Source: Cryobacterium breve
GTDB lineage: Bacteria; Actinomycetota; Actinomycetes; Actinomycetales; Microbacteriaceae
Length of the DNA: 64,000 nucleotides
Assembly (NCBI RefSeq): GCF_027594785.1
Contig: NZ_CP075584.1
Coordinates: 1,302,001-1,366,000 of the forward strand
Direction: 5' to 3'
In this document: positions 9,319 to 18,300 of the stretch, piece by piece
How the letters are laid out: each line of letters starts with the position of its first letter
How positions within the stretch are numbered: position 1 is the first letter of the stretch
Position numbers and translations under genes: made by a program
The notes under the pieces: generated by a model
The model's input: only the letters and a program-made list of their open reading frames with translations
Databases searched by the model: none
Told to the model about the DNA's origin: nothing

Positions 9319-10350
9319 CTACTCCCCCGCCGTTCCGTTACGTCCACCGGCAGCGGCGCCGGCGTTCTGGTCAGCGGCGTTTTGGTCACCGTAGACGGCG
9401 ACGAAGATGTCGTCGAGCGAGGGGCGGCCGGCGGTGAACTCACGAACGCTCACCTCGGCATCCATCAGCTCACGCAGGATGACGGCCTCGTCGATCGGGC
9501 CGGTCACGGTCAGTTCGGCGTAGCTGCTCTCCCGCAAGGTGACCGTGTAGTGCGGCGACTCGGGGATCTCACCGGTGTAGCGGACCCGGACCACGGTTCC
9601 GCCGTACTGGTCCTGCACGTCCTCGACGGTGCCGTAGGCCTCGGCCTCACCGTTCTTCAGGAGCACGATCCGGTCGCAGAGGCGTTCGACCTCTTCCATC
9701 TGGTGCGTGACCATCAGCACGGTGGCGCCGGCTCGCTTCTGGTCTTCGATGATATCCATCAGCAGTTTGCGGTTGACGGGGTCGAAGCCCTTGGTGGGCT
9801 CGTCGAGGATGAGCAGGCTCCGGGTCATTCATGATCGTGACGCCGAGCCTGCACCTTCTGCTGCTGGCCGCCCGAGAGCTTGTCGAGCCGCACCTTGGCC
9901 TTGTCGGCCAGCGCGACCCGTTCGAGATACTGCAGCGACCAGGAGTGCGCGTTCGACCGGCTGAGTCCCTTGAGGCGCCCGAAATAGGTCATCACGTCGA
10001 TGACGGATTCCTTCTTGTACAGGCCGCGTTCCTCGGGCAGGTAGCCGAGGGTGGCGCCGTCTTCGGGGCTGAACGGCTTCCCGTTGATGTGCAGCAGGCC
10101 GGCGGTGGGCTGGTAGATCCCGAGCAGCGCACGGATGGTGGTGGTCTTACCGGATCCGTTGGACCCGAGGAACCCGAAGGTCTCGCCCCGGTTGATGTCG
10201 AAGGACAGGTCCCGAATTACGGTCGAGCGGCCGAAGTCCATCCGGGAAGTTGCTGATGTGCACGAGCGGCTCGCCATCGGACCGCGAATCCTTTCGCGAA
10301 ACAGCCTGCTGATCGGGCTTATCGAGTGAAGTGAGCAGTGAAGACGCCAT
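9319..10350 (-). pseudogene. NatA-like ABC exporter ATPase, two frameshifts
   Basis: The ATPase partner of the ABC-2 permease. Starting at 10350 the frame reads to EPLVHISNF, then one extra C (TTCCC for TTCC, near 10245) breaks it. The next frame gives RMDFGRSTVIRDLSFDINRGETFGFLG with Walker A GSNGSGKTTT and signature LSGGQQQKVQ. A second break at 9845-9851 (GAGCCTG where GAGCTG is expected) is followed by the Walker B stretch LLILDEPTKGFDPVN, switch VTHQMEEVERLC and a C-terminal regulatory tail. Corrected length is about 343 residues, normal for NatA. Both breaks are single extra bases in otherwise conserved sequence. Confidence 0.75.
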
Positions 10351-10407
10351 GCCGAAAAGACCCCCAATTTCGTTATCACGACGCTACACCGGATGAGCCT
10401 GTGCGGG

Positions 10408-11949
10408 TCAGTGCGCGGGGACTCCGGCGGGCGCACCGGCATCCGCACCCTCGACCGCGGGCGTGCGGCGGATGAAGAACGCGGCCGGGATCGCGAACAG
10501 GGAGATCACGGCGCCGCAGAGGAAGGCCGCGTGGATCCCTGCGCTCGTTGCGGTCACCGCGGTCACACCGGGGGCCAGCTGCGACGCGGCGACGGAGGCC
10601 ATCACCGTCACGAACAGGGCGGTGCCGAACGCGCCGGCGAGTTGCTGAATTGTGCCGACCATGGCGCTGCCGTGCGAGTAGAGCTCGGGGCGCACAGCCG
10701 CCAGCCCCGCGGTGAACAGCGGGGTGAAGAGCAGGGCGAGGCCGAGACTCAGGGTCACGTGCGCAGCGACGACCATCCATGGCGCGCTGTGCTCGTTCAG
10801 CAGGGTCATCCCCCAGAACACCGCGCTCACGATCACCGAGCCAGTGACGAGGAGCCGGGTGGGGCCCGACCGGTCGTAGAGCCGTCCCACGAGCGGCGCG
10901 AGCAGGCCCATCACGAGCCCCCCGGGCAGCAGCATCAGCCCGGTGGTGAGCGTGTCGAGGCCGAGCACGGTCTGAATGTAGATCGGCAGCAGGATGATGG
11001 TGCCGAACAGGGCCATCATGCTGATCGCCATCATCACGATGGCGAACGTGAAGGTGCGCGAGCGGAAGGTGCGCAGGTCGAGGAGCGCACGGTTCCGCTT
11101 CTGCAGCGACAGCTGACGCAGGATGAACGTCGTGAGGCCGAGCGCGCCCACGGCGAGCGGCAGCCAGCCGGACACCGAGGCGATGCCGCCGCCCGCCGCG
11201 CCCAGGTTGCTCAGCCCATAGACCAGCCCACCGAAGCCGAGCGCGGAGAGGACCACCGAGAACACGTCGATCGGGGTCTTGATCGGTGTCGTCACGTTCT
11301 TCATCAGGATGCCGCCGACGACGAGCGCGGTCAGCGCGATCGGCAGCACGAGGATGAACATCCAGCGCCAGTCGAGCACGCTCAGGATCGCGCCGGAAAT
11401 GGTCGGGCCGATCGCCGGTGCGACCGAGATCACGATGGAGATGTTGCCCATCATCCGGCCGAGGTGCGCCGCGGGCACGAGGGTCATCACGGTCGTGAGC
11501 AGCAGCGGGAACATGATCGCCGTTCCGGTCGCCTGCACCACGCGGGCGACGAGCAGCACGGTGAAGCCGGGCGCGAGCGCGGCGATCAGGGTGCCGGTGC
11601 TGAACAGGGTCATCGCGGCGATGAACACAGGCCGGGTGTTGTAGCGCTGCAGCAGGAACCCGGTGATCGGAATCACCACCGCCATCGTGAGCATGAACGC
11701 GCTCGTGAGCCACTGGGCCGCGCTCGCGGAGATCTTGAGGTCCTCCATCAGCCGCGGCAGGGCGACGCCCATGATCGTCTCGTTCAGGATCACGACGAAC
11801 GTCGAGATGAGGAGCAGGGTGATGACGAGGCGGTTGCGAACGCCGAGGGCGGCCGCGGCAGCGTTAGCCGCAGCATCCGTGCCTGTCGTGCCCTCGGTCG
11901 TGTCGGTCGTGTTCTCGTGTGTGCTGGTGGCGGTGGCGATTTCAGCCAT
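10408..11949 (-). CDS. MFS drug efflux transporter, DHA2 (EmrB/QacA) family
   Basis: 513 residues with about 14 hydrophobic segments, the DHA2 count. After a Thr/Ala-rich cytoplasmic tail comes LVITLLLISTFVVILNETIMGVALP (motif D1), then WLTSAFMLTMAVVIPITGFLLQRYNTR (motif A) and the antiporter motif C region NISIVISVAPAIGPTISGAIL. These proteins export hydrophobic drugs or quaternary ammonium compounds in exchange for protons. The gene stands alone, with a 67-bp interspersed repeat upstream of its start. No regulator is adjacent. Confidence 0.9.
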   Translation of the reverse strand: MAEIATATSTHENTTDTTEGTTGTDAAANAAAAALGVRNRLVITLLLISTFVVILNETIMGVALPRLMEDLKISASAAQWLTSAFMLTMAVVIPITGFLLQRYNTRPVFIAAMTLFSTGTLIAALAPGFTVLLVARVVQATGTAIMFPLLLTTVMTLVPAAHLGRMMGNISIVISVAPAIGPTISGAILSVLDWRWMFILVLPIALTALVVGGILMKNVTTPIKTPIDVFSVVLSALGFGGLVYGLSNLGAAGGGIASVSGWLPLAVGALGLTTFILRQLSLQKRNRALLDLRTFRSRTFTFAIVMMAISMMALFGTIILLPIYIQTVLGLDTLTTGLMLLPGGLVMGLLAPLVGRLYDRSGPTRLLVTGSVIVSAVFWGMTLLNEHSAPWMVVAAHVTLSLGLALLFTPLFTAGLAAVRPELYSHGSAMVGTIQQLAGAFGTALFVTVMASVAASQLAPGVTAVTATSAGIHAAFLCGAVISLFAIPAAFFIRRTPAVEGADAGAPAGVPAH

Positions 11950-12063
11950 GTGAAGGTCCCGTCGAGAAGTGCGGTCAAGATGGTGGGGCGGTGCGGCTAT
12001 TGAAACTCAAACCACCGACACCGCCCGATTGTTCCGGTGAAGCGGAACTCCGTCAGTCGCAAA

Positions 12064-12130
12064 GTCGGAGATTTTCGCGCCACGCCGTGCTTCCGGGCAG
12101 CGGCTGCCGCGAGTCGCGAAAATCTCCGAC
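12064..12130. repeat. 67-bp interspersed palindromic repeat, copy 1
   Basis: Perfect 16-bp inverted ends, GTCGGAGATTTTCGCG at 12064-12079 and its complement at 12115-12130, flank a conserved middle containing CCGGGCAGCGGCTGCCGC. Other copies of exactly the same length are at 24043-24109 and 34733-34799. This copy lies between a small unknown gene and the start of the MFS gene, both on the minus strand. Confidence 0.8.
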
Positions 12131-12174
12131 GTTGCGTCGAGAGGGTGCGAGGCCCGGTCGGCCTCGCACCCCCC

Positions 12175-12498
12175 TCATCGGTAGGGCGTGGTCATCCGGT
12201 AGCGGAGCAGGTCCGCGTGCTGACGCTCGAGCGCCCGCTCGCGTTCCTCGCGGACGAGGCGGACGGCCTCCCAGTCGACGGCGGCGACCGGCCGCTGCAC
12301 GCGCGGCCGACGTCCCCATCGGATCAGGGCGACGCCGAGGTGCAGCGCCAGCCGATCGACCCGGCCGAGGGGACGCAGGTGACGGTCCGTCGGTGTGGAT
12401 GGTGACGCGGATTCGGACCCGGAGTGCGGGTCCGGTTCGGGCTGCGAAGGCAGCGGGCGGTCGTGGCGACCGGCAGTGGTCGACAGCGTTGTGGTCAT
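12175..12498 (-). CDS. Small hypothetical actinobacterial protein (107 aa)
   Basis: A 107-residue soluble, Arg-rich protein. The first half is low complexity (Ser/Pro/Glu). The second half reads GRVDRLALHLGVALIRWGRRP followed by an Arg/Glu-rich helix ending LLRYRMTTPYR. This 'RLALxLGxALIRWGRR ... Ex(R)ERxxAL' pattern is familiar from short uncharacterised actinobacterial proteins, but I cannot assign a function. The ATG at 12498 is preferred over an in-frame ATG at 12558 because the longer form adds non-conserved sequence; neither has a strong ribosome site. Confidence 0.55.
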   Translation of the reverse strand: MTTTLSTTAGRHDRPLPSQPEPDPHSGSESASPSTPTDRHLRPLGRVDRLALHLGVALIRWGRRPRVQRPVAAVDWEAVRLVREERERALERQHADLLRYRMTTPYR

Positions 12499-12708
12499 GA
12501 GAGTGAGCCTCACTGTGGCGGTGCCCGGAACGGATGCGGAGGCATCTATCTGGTGCACCGGCGGGGCCGCCGAAGCGGCGCAAGAACGGACGTCGTCGGG
12601 TATGAGACGTCAGGAAACGGGACTGGTCCCGGGGCGCAGAAAGCGCGGGCTGCGAGCGGGCATCGAGGGCATCACCACCGCAGAACCGGTGGCGGAAACT
12701 CGCGCCGG

Positions 12709-12777
12709 TCAGGCGGTGAAGACGCCGACGAGGCCGACGGCGAGGCAGTTCACTGCGGGAATGTTTGACTGAATCAT
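12709..12777 (-). CDS. Candidate 22-residue hydrophobic micropeptide
   Basis: An ATG at 12775-12777 on the minus strand follows a strong GAGAGGAG ribosome site with 6-7 base spacing. It opens a 22-codon frame whose product is hydrophobic over its second half (NCLAVGLVGVFTA). It lies in the 376-bp space between the HepT gene and the small hypothetical gene, on the same strand as both. It could be a membrane micropeptide or a leader peptide for the downstream gene about 210 bp away. The only evidence is the ribosome site and composition. Confidence 0.35.
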   Translation of the reverse strand: MIQSNIPAVNCLAVGLVGVFTA

Positions 12778-12874
12778 GGGACGGCTCCTCTCGTCGTGTG
12801 GCGTAGCTGCCACGGTACCCGTCGCCCGCACGATCGCGCAAGGGAATCGGGCAACGTGACCTGAACTCGCGACC

Positions 12875-13219
12875 TCAGCCCTCGGTAAGGCCCAGCTGCC
12901 GAAGAAGCCGGGGAAAGTCCGTGACGAGCGCGTTCCAGACGATCTGATAGTCCGTGTTCGCGTAGTCATGGGCGAGATAGTTCCGCATCGCACGCAACTC
13001 CGCCCAGGCGACTTCCGGGTGCTTGTCCCGGTATGCGTCCGGAAGCCGCTCGACCGCGGTCTGTAGGTCGATCACGATCGCCTTGGCCGCGAGCTGCTGG
13101 GTGCGGTCCACCCGGTCGAAGAAGACGTCCCTGCCGCGGGCGGTGATGAGGCGCGCGTGACGCACAAGGTCGCGGATGTCCGCGAGCAGCGCATCCGTTC
13201 GGTCGAATTCGTGGGTCAT
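12875..13219 (-). CDS. hepT: HepT-type toxin (HEPN ribonuclease)
   Basis: A 114-residue all-helical HEPN protein. It carries the RX4HXY catalytic motif RNYLAHDY at about residues 83-90, where Arg and His are the RNase residues and Tyr is the site modified by the partner antitoxin in studied systems. The N-terminus DRTDALLADIRDLVRHARL and the middle TQQLAAKAIVIDLQTAVERLPDAYR are typical of DUF86/HepT. The MNT nucleotidyltransferase gene lies about 100 bp upstream on the same strand, the usual MNT-HepT order. Expected activity is cleavage of tRNA or mRNA ends, with neutralisation by AMPylation. Confidence 0.85.
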   Translation of the reverse strand: MTHEFDRTDALLADIRDLVRHARLITARGRDVFFDRVDRTQQLAAKAIVIDLQTAVERLPDAYRDKHPEVAWAELRAMRNYLAHDYANTDYQIVWNALVTDFPRLLRQLGLTEG

Positions 13220-13323
13220 CGCGTCGCGCCTTCGGCGGCACCATGGCTCACGGGGATTCCGTTGGCAGCCGCTCCACCCCCATCAGGCTCCGACCTCGGC
13301 GTTTGCGCCCGTTGGCACCTCCG

Positions 13324-13776
13324 TCACAGGGGCACCGCCTCGGCGACGGCACGGTCGCGGATGGTGCCCTCGGCCCGGTCGCTCATCACGTCCACCTGCA
13401 CGCCGAGAAAGTGTTCAAGGTCGAGGACCAGGCCCGCCGCGTCGAGGATTGAGGCCTCGGGCGCGAATGCGACGAGAAGGTCGATGTCGCTGCCGACGGC
13501 ATCCGTGCCCCGGGCGATGCTCCCGAAGACCCGCACATTGCCGGCGCGGCGGCGTGCGGCCAGCTCGATCACGCGCTCGCGGCCCCGCTGAAGCACGACC
13601 GATGGTCGCTCGGCAGTCGCGGCCAGGATACGGGCGAGGGTTTCGGGGCGCGGCTGCACCCGACCGGACTCATAAGCGGAGAGATTCGGCTGCGGCACGC
13701 CGGCGCGCACGGCGAGCTGGCTCTGCGAGAGTCCGGCGCGCGTGCGTGCCTCGAGGATGCTCTCCGCTGTGTTCAT
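13324..13776 (-). CDS. mntA: MNT-type antitoxin nucleotidyltransferase with fused HTH
   Basis: 150 residues. The N-terminal 55 form an XRE-type helix-turn-helix (EARTRAGLSQSQLAVRAGVPQPNLSAYESGRVQP). The C-terminal part is a minimal nucleotidyltransferase with the GSX10DXD motif GSIARGTDAVGSDID. In studied HepT/MNT pairs this enzyme adds AMP to the Tyr of the toxin motif. The fused HTH suggests the antitoxin also represses its own promoter; most MNT antitoxins lack such a domain. Transcription would start near the 13790s, just beyond the 41-bp-period repeat block. It is followed by hepT. Confidence 0.85.
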   Translation of the reverse strand: MNTAESILEARTRAGLSQSQLAVRAGVPQPNLSAYESGRVQPRPETLARILAATAERPSVVLQRGRERVIELAARRRAGNVRVFGSIARGTDAVGSDIDLLVAFAPEASILDAAGLVLDLEHFLGVQVDVMSDRAEGTIRDRAVAEAVPL

Positions 13777-13833
13777 GCACGGAGTATAGCTCGCAGCTAT
13801 AGGACCTCCGCGGGCCCGCTCCCGTCACCGTCA

Positions 13834-13949
13834 CTCACGCCCGCGCCCCTTTCGGCAGCCCGCGCCCCCTTGCCCTCACGCCCGCGCCGGTTTCGGCACA
13901 CCGCGCCCGCCGTTTCGGGCGCGGCCTGCGCAAACCAGCGCGGGCGCCA
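13834..13949. repeat. 41-bp-period GC-rich hairpin repeat, locus A
   Basis: Two tandem units begin CACGCCCGCGCC at 13836 and 13877, exactly 41 bp apart, each with a GTTTCGGCA- or CTTTCGGCA-like core. The second runs into an inner hairpin (CCGCGCCC ... CGGGCGCGG) and an inverted partner arm ending GCGCGGGCG. The block sits between the MNT gene start and the jetD stop. See loci B to E. Confidence 0.75.
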
Positions 13950-13963
13950 CCACGATGGCCGGA

Positions 13964-15325
13964 CTAGTCGAGCTTCAGGTCTGCGAGTAGGTCCTCGAGG
14001 ACCGACTCCTCTTCGACGCGCAAGCGCAACTCCTCCATCGCGCCGGAGAGAGCACTGTCCCAGGGAGTGTCGCCGACGCTTCCGGTGAACTCCGAGGTCG
14101 CGAGGCTCGACTCGCACGCGGCGCGGTAGTCGGCTTCGCCGTATCGCCACGGAGTCCACGGCACGCTGCGAGCGACCGTGCGCGCGATCGTGACGCCGCC
14201 CGCATCGAAGTCACCGTGGTACCGGAGCCGCGAACCGCCTTCGACGAGTTGCGTGAGTAACCGCAGCACCGCAGCCCCCGGTTGCCCGTTCACACACACG
14301 ATCGGTACGAAACCGCCACCAGCACCAGCACCAGCACCAGCACCAGCACCAGCACCAGCACCAGCACCAGCACCAGCACCAGCACCAGCACCGTACCGGT
14401 CGGCCGCGGCCGCGATCACCGCAGGGTTCTCGCACACCGAGACCAGCGCCGGGGCCCGGCCGATGTCATCCACGGCAAGCTGCCGGTACGTCAATACGAC
14501 GGGCTGGCCGGACTCGGCGAGCGCCGCTAGGGCGCGGGCCGTCGGAGATATCACGCCGCCGGGAAGCCCGAGCGCGAGCACGGTCGAGGACAGCTCGTCC
14601 ACGACAACACCCGACTGCTGCCACGCGTCCCGCCGCCACCGTGATCCGTTCCCGGCGGGTTGCCCGGACGCGGCCGCCGCGAGCCCGACCGCGATCGGCC
14701 CGAGTGGACTCTTCGGGTCGAGCGCATGCGCGTCCCCGAACAGGCGCGCCGCGAGCACGCCGAGAGCCTCCCCCTCCGCAGGCAGGGCGCGGGCGAGCAC
14801 ACCGAGCTGGAGGGTCATCATGTGGGCGGCCGAAGCGGATGCCGTCACTCGCCGCAGCGCGCCCGATCGGTTCACGCCGTCCACCCAGCCCGCGAGTTCG
14901 GGCCGTTCGACGGCGATCACGCGCAGGGTGTCGGCGACCTGTTGCCAGCTCGCCCGTTCCGCGCGCCGGACCTCGGGGCCAACGATCGGCCCGACGAGTT
15001 CGGTGACCGCCGAGGCCAGCCCCGCGGGCCACGCGTCCCTCCGCAGCAGGGTGTCGAGCTGGTCGAGCGACACCGAAGCCGACGACCCCGAGCGCACGGG
15101 CCGACCGACGAGCCGGGCCGCCGCCATCCGCTCGGTCGCGCTCGCGTTCTGCTTCGTGACGACGCCCACGAGCGTGCCGGTCTGCTCGAGTCGGGAGCGC
15201 ATGCGCGTCAGCAGCCACGCCGTCTCTGGAGTGCCGAGCAGACGATGGATGCGTGCAACGGCCTCCGCGCTGACCTCGCCTCCGGAGTCGACCCCGGTCC
15301 CGCCGCCATCCACATATTCGCTCAC
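13964..15325 (-). CDS. jetD: Wadjet type II JetD (DUF3323/DUF2399, toprim-like nuclease subunit)
   Basis: 453 residues, matching the TIGR02679 family: an N-terminal DUF3323 region and a C-terminal DUF2399 toprim-like domain. The putative metal-binding motif is YHGDFDAGGVTIA (about residues 370-382). In Wadjet systems JetD is the DNA-cleaving subunit recruited by the JetABC SMC-like complex to cut small circular plasmids. An unusual run of about 13 Gly-Ala pairs (around residue 310-336) lies between the two domains and is encoded by a hexanucleotide repeat. The GTG start overlaps the jetC stop by 4 bp. It is the last gene of the operon. Confidence 0.85.
   Translation of the reverse strand: MSEYVDGGGTGVDSGGEVSAEAVARIHRLLGTPETAWLLTRMRSRLEQTGTLVGVVTKQNASATERMAAARLVGRPVRSGSSASVSLDQLDTLLRRDAWPAGLASAVTELVGPIVGPEVRRAERASWQQVADTLRVIAVERPELAGWVDGVNRSGALRRVTASASAAHMMTLQLGVLARALPAEGEALGVLAARLFGDAHALDPKSPLGPIAVGLAAAASGQPAGNGSRWRRDAWQQSGVVVDELSSTVLALGLPGGVISPTARALAALAESGQPVVLTYRQLAVDDIGRAPALVSVCENPAVIAAAADRYGAGAGAGAGAGAGAGAGAGAGAGAGGGFVPIVCVNGQPGAAVLRLLTQLVEGGSRLRYHGDFDAGGVTIARTVARSVPWTPWRYGEADYRAACESSLATSEFTGSVGDTPWDSALSGAMEELRLRVEEESVLEDLLADLKLD
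14318..14391. repeat. Hexanucleotide microsatellite inside jetD
   Basis: About twelve near-perfect copies of a 6-bp unit (ACCAGC on the plus strand) encode an alternating Ala-Gly tract. Because the unit is two codons long, changes in copy number alter linker length without shifting the frame. Confidence 0.9.
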
Positions 15326-18300
15326 CAGAGCCCTCCCGCCTCAGCCTCAGCGGCGGCGACACCGACGTCGACGACGACGGTGCGCCGTTTCCCGTCCCAC
15401 TGCCAGCGCTGCACGTGCACGGCGTCGGTGCCTTCGAAACGGGTCAGCTGCGAGATGCCGAGCCCGGGAACTTCCGCGTAGCAGCCCCACTCGCGTTCGC
15501 TCGTCATCACGACGTCGAGGTCGAACTCGGCGAGCAGACCGAGGCAGCTCGCGCGCGAGTTGTCGTCGACGCCGGCGAAGGCCTCGTCGAGCATGATCAT
15601 CCGCGGGGCGTGTGGGTTGGTCGCGGTGCGATAGTGCGAGGACGCCGCCGCGAACAGCGGGATGCTCGCGGCGAGCACCCGCTCGCCGCCCGACGCCGGG
15701 CCGGTCGCCGACTTCCAGGCGCCGCCCTGCTGCCGCTCGACCGTGAAGCGGTGCCAGCGGCGGTAGTCGAGCGCCTCGCCGAGGTGGTCGTACCAGTTGC
15801 CGGCCTCGTCGGCGTCACGCACTTCCGCGATCCGGGCCTGCAGGAAGCCTCCGAGCGCGGCCCGATCGGATTCGTCCCAGACATCCGCCGTCGTCGCGAG
15901 CAGGCGCCGGGCCTCGGTCAGCCCGGCCGGCCCGTCCGGGCGCGGTTTCCAGAGCACCCGCAGGATCATGCCCGTCGTGGTGGGCCTGGCACGGAGTTCC
16001 TCGTTGAGCTGAACGATCTGCCGGTCGGCGTCTCCGATCAGCTCGGACAGTTGCGCGCCGACCTCGGTCACGAGGTGTGACTGGATGATCTCGCGCTCCT
16101 TCGCGCTCAACAGCCGCAGGTGCTGCTCGATCTGCTCTCCGAGCTGCTCGCCGAGTTCCACGAGCAGCATCTCCCGTCCGCGGAAGGTCACGACCACGCG
16201 CACCCCGTCGTCGTTCGGATAGTAGGCTGCCTCGTGCCCGTGCCGGCCGAGCGAGCGTTGCAGGTCGGCGAACTCGGTGAACACCTGCGACTGCAGCCGG
16301 CTGTACTTCTCGTCGGAGGCGTCGACCTCGGGCAGCGCAGCCTCGATCGCGCGGGCGAGCTGCACCCCGCGGGTCACGGTCCAGTCGGTGTCTCCCCCGG
16401 CATCCGGTTCGACGACGGCCAGCGCGGCGAGGTCAGCCACTTGCACAAGGCCGAGCGCGGTCGTGCGCTGCAGTGCGGCGACGGCGGCGACCCGGTTCGC
16501 GGCCACGCGGTCCTGGTCCGCACGGATGCCGCGGAGCCGCTCCCCGAGACCGGCCTTCTTCTCGCCGTCCCGGCGAGCGCTCTCGCCCAGGCGGCGCAGC
16601 TCGGCACTGATCGACTTCAGCTCGGCGACCACGGCGGCGACCCGGTCCCGGTAACCCTGCACGTCGGCGCCGAGCTGCCCGCGCAGGGTCTCAAGGTAGC
16701 TGCGGCTGCGGGTACGTTCGCCGGCGGCGGACTCGACCTCGGCCAGGGTCCGGTCGTGGTCGTCGCTGGCGGCGGCGAGCAGGTCTTCGGCTCGCCCGAT
16801 CCGACGCCCGGCGGATGCCCAGCGCTCGGCCGCGTGCCAGAGGCTCACGACCCTTCCTTCATAGTTCGACAGGGCGGAGCCGAGACCGCGGATCGCCTCC
16901 GGCTGGGTGGGGAGGTGCAGCGTGGCGGCATCCGCGGCGAGGTCAGCCTCCGCCTCGGCGAGCTCGCGGCGGGCCACGGCCGAGCGAAAGCGGGCCTCCT
17001 CGCGTTCGCTCGTGCGCTGGGCGACGTGGTCGGCGGCACGCTCCGAGGCCCGATCGGCTGTCTCGAGCGCGGTCGGATGCGGCACCGCCGCCTGCTCGTG
17101 TTCGATGACGGTGGACCGGGCGGCGATCCCGTCGAGGGCCTTGGCCAGGCCCTGGTGCTCCGCGGAGATCGTGTCGAGTTCGACTCGCGCCTCGCGCAGC
17201 CGGTGGGCGCGGGCCGCTTCGCGTGCACTCTCTCCGATGAACCGGGCCGTGTCGACGGACCAGGCGCCGAACGCCGAACCCAGGCGGTACCGGCCGGTGA
17301 GGCTCACCCATACCGCGGGCGAGTCGTCGCCGAAGCCGATCGCCGAGGAAGAAGTGCCGTCGGAGCGGGAGTCAGAATCGGCTCCGTTGTCGAAGTCGGG
17401 ATCAGCGCCGCCGTCGGTTGTGTCCCCGCCGAGGCTGATGCCTCGCAACACCGCCTCGATCGTCTCCGCGGTCACGGCCGACCCCGCGGGCGGCTCAGCG
17501 ACGAGTACCGACGCAAGCGTTCCGACGGATGCCGTTGCACGCGCCCCGCGCAACAGTAACTGCCCATTGCCGGGCAGGCGCAGGTCCCCGTCAGGCAGCA
17601 CGAGCGAAGTGAGCAGCCCGCTGCCCTCAAGAGCGGCCTCGAGCCCGGCCCGCTGCTCCGCGCTGACCTCGTCTGTGAAGCTCACCGCGCGCCAGAGCGG
17701 AAGGGACCCCTCGGGCGCGGCGGTGCGGGTGTGCGGCAGGGTCGGCTCGACCGAGTCGCCCTGCTCGAGCCCGGAAATCTCGGTGCGGAGAGCCTCGCGC
17801 CTGATCGCGAGGTCGCCGAGCCGGTGCCGGAGGTCAGCGCGCTGCCGTTCCAGCTCGGCCTGCAGCCGCTGGGCGTCCCTGCGCAGCGCAGTGCTCGCGG
17901 GGTTCTCGCCCGTGCGCAGTCGCACCCAATCGGCGAAGGCGCCGAACGCGTCATCGGGAACGGCGAGCTCAGTGAGTCCGGCCAGCACGATCTCGACCTC
18001 GGAGACGTAAGCATCGACGGCGGCCTCGACCGCGGCATCCGCCACGGTGCGTTCGTCGGTCGCCTCCGCCAGCCGGGTCTCGGTCTCGGCTTCGCGCAGG
18101 TCCGCCGCGCCGAGGTGCCCTTCGGCCTGCTCCAGCACTGTGATCAGCGCAGAGACCCGGTCTAGGGATTCACGTAGTCGGGACACGCGGTCAGCGGTCG
18201 CGGTACGCTCGCGCTGGAGGGCCGCCTCGAAGCCGTCGAAGCCGCCGGATGCGTCGGCACGCCGTCCACCGCGCGCGACCGGCCAGCCGGACTCGTCCGG

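Noticed and set aside
3932..10350. True pseudogenisation of two neighbouring ABC systems
   Set aside because: Apart from single-base indels at recurrent contexts all motifs are intact, so an artefact is the better explanation.
10376..11713. Long minus-strand open frame across the MFS gene
   Set aside because: It is a frame-shadow of the real transporter (10408-11949): Arg/His/Ala-rich with no domain.
14318..14391. Phase-variable on/off switch in jetD
   Set aside because: The unit is 6 bp, so copy-number change keeps the frame; only linker length can vary.
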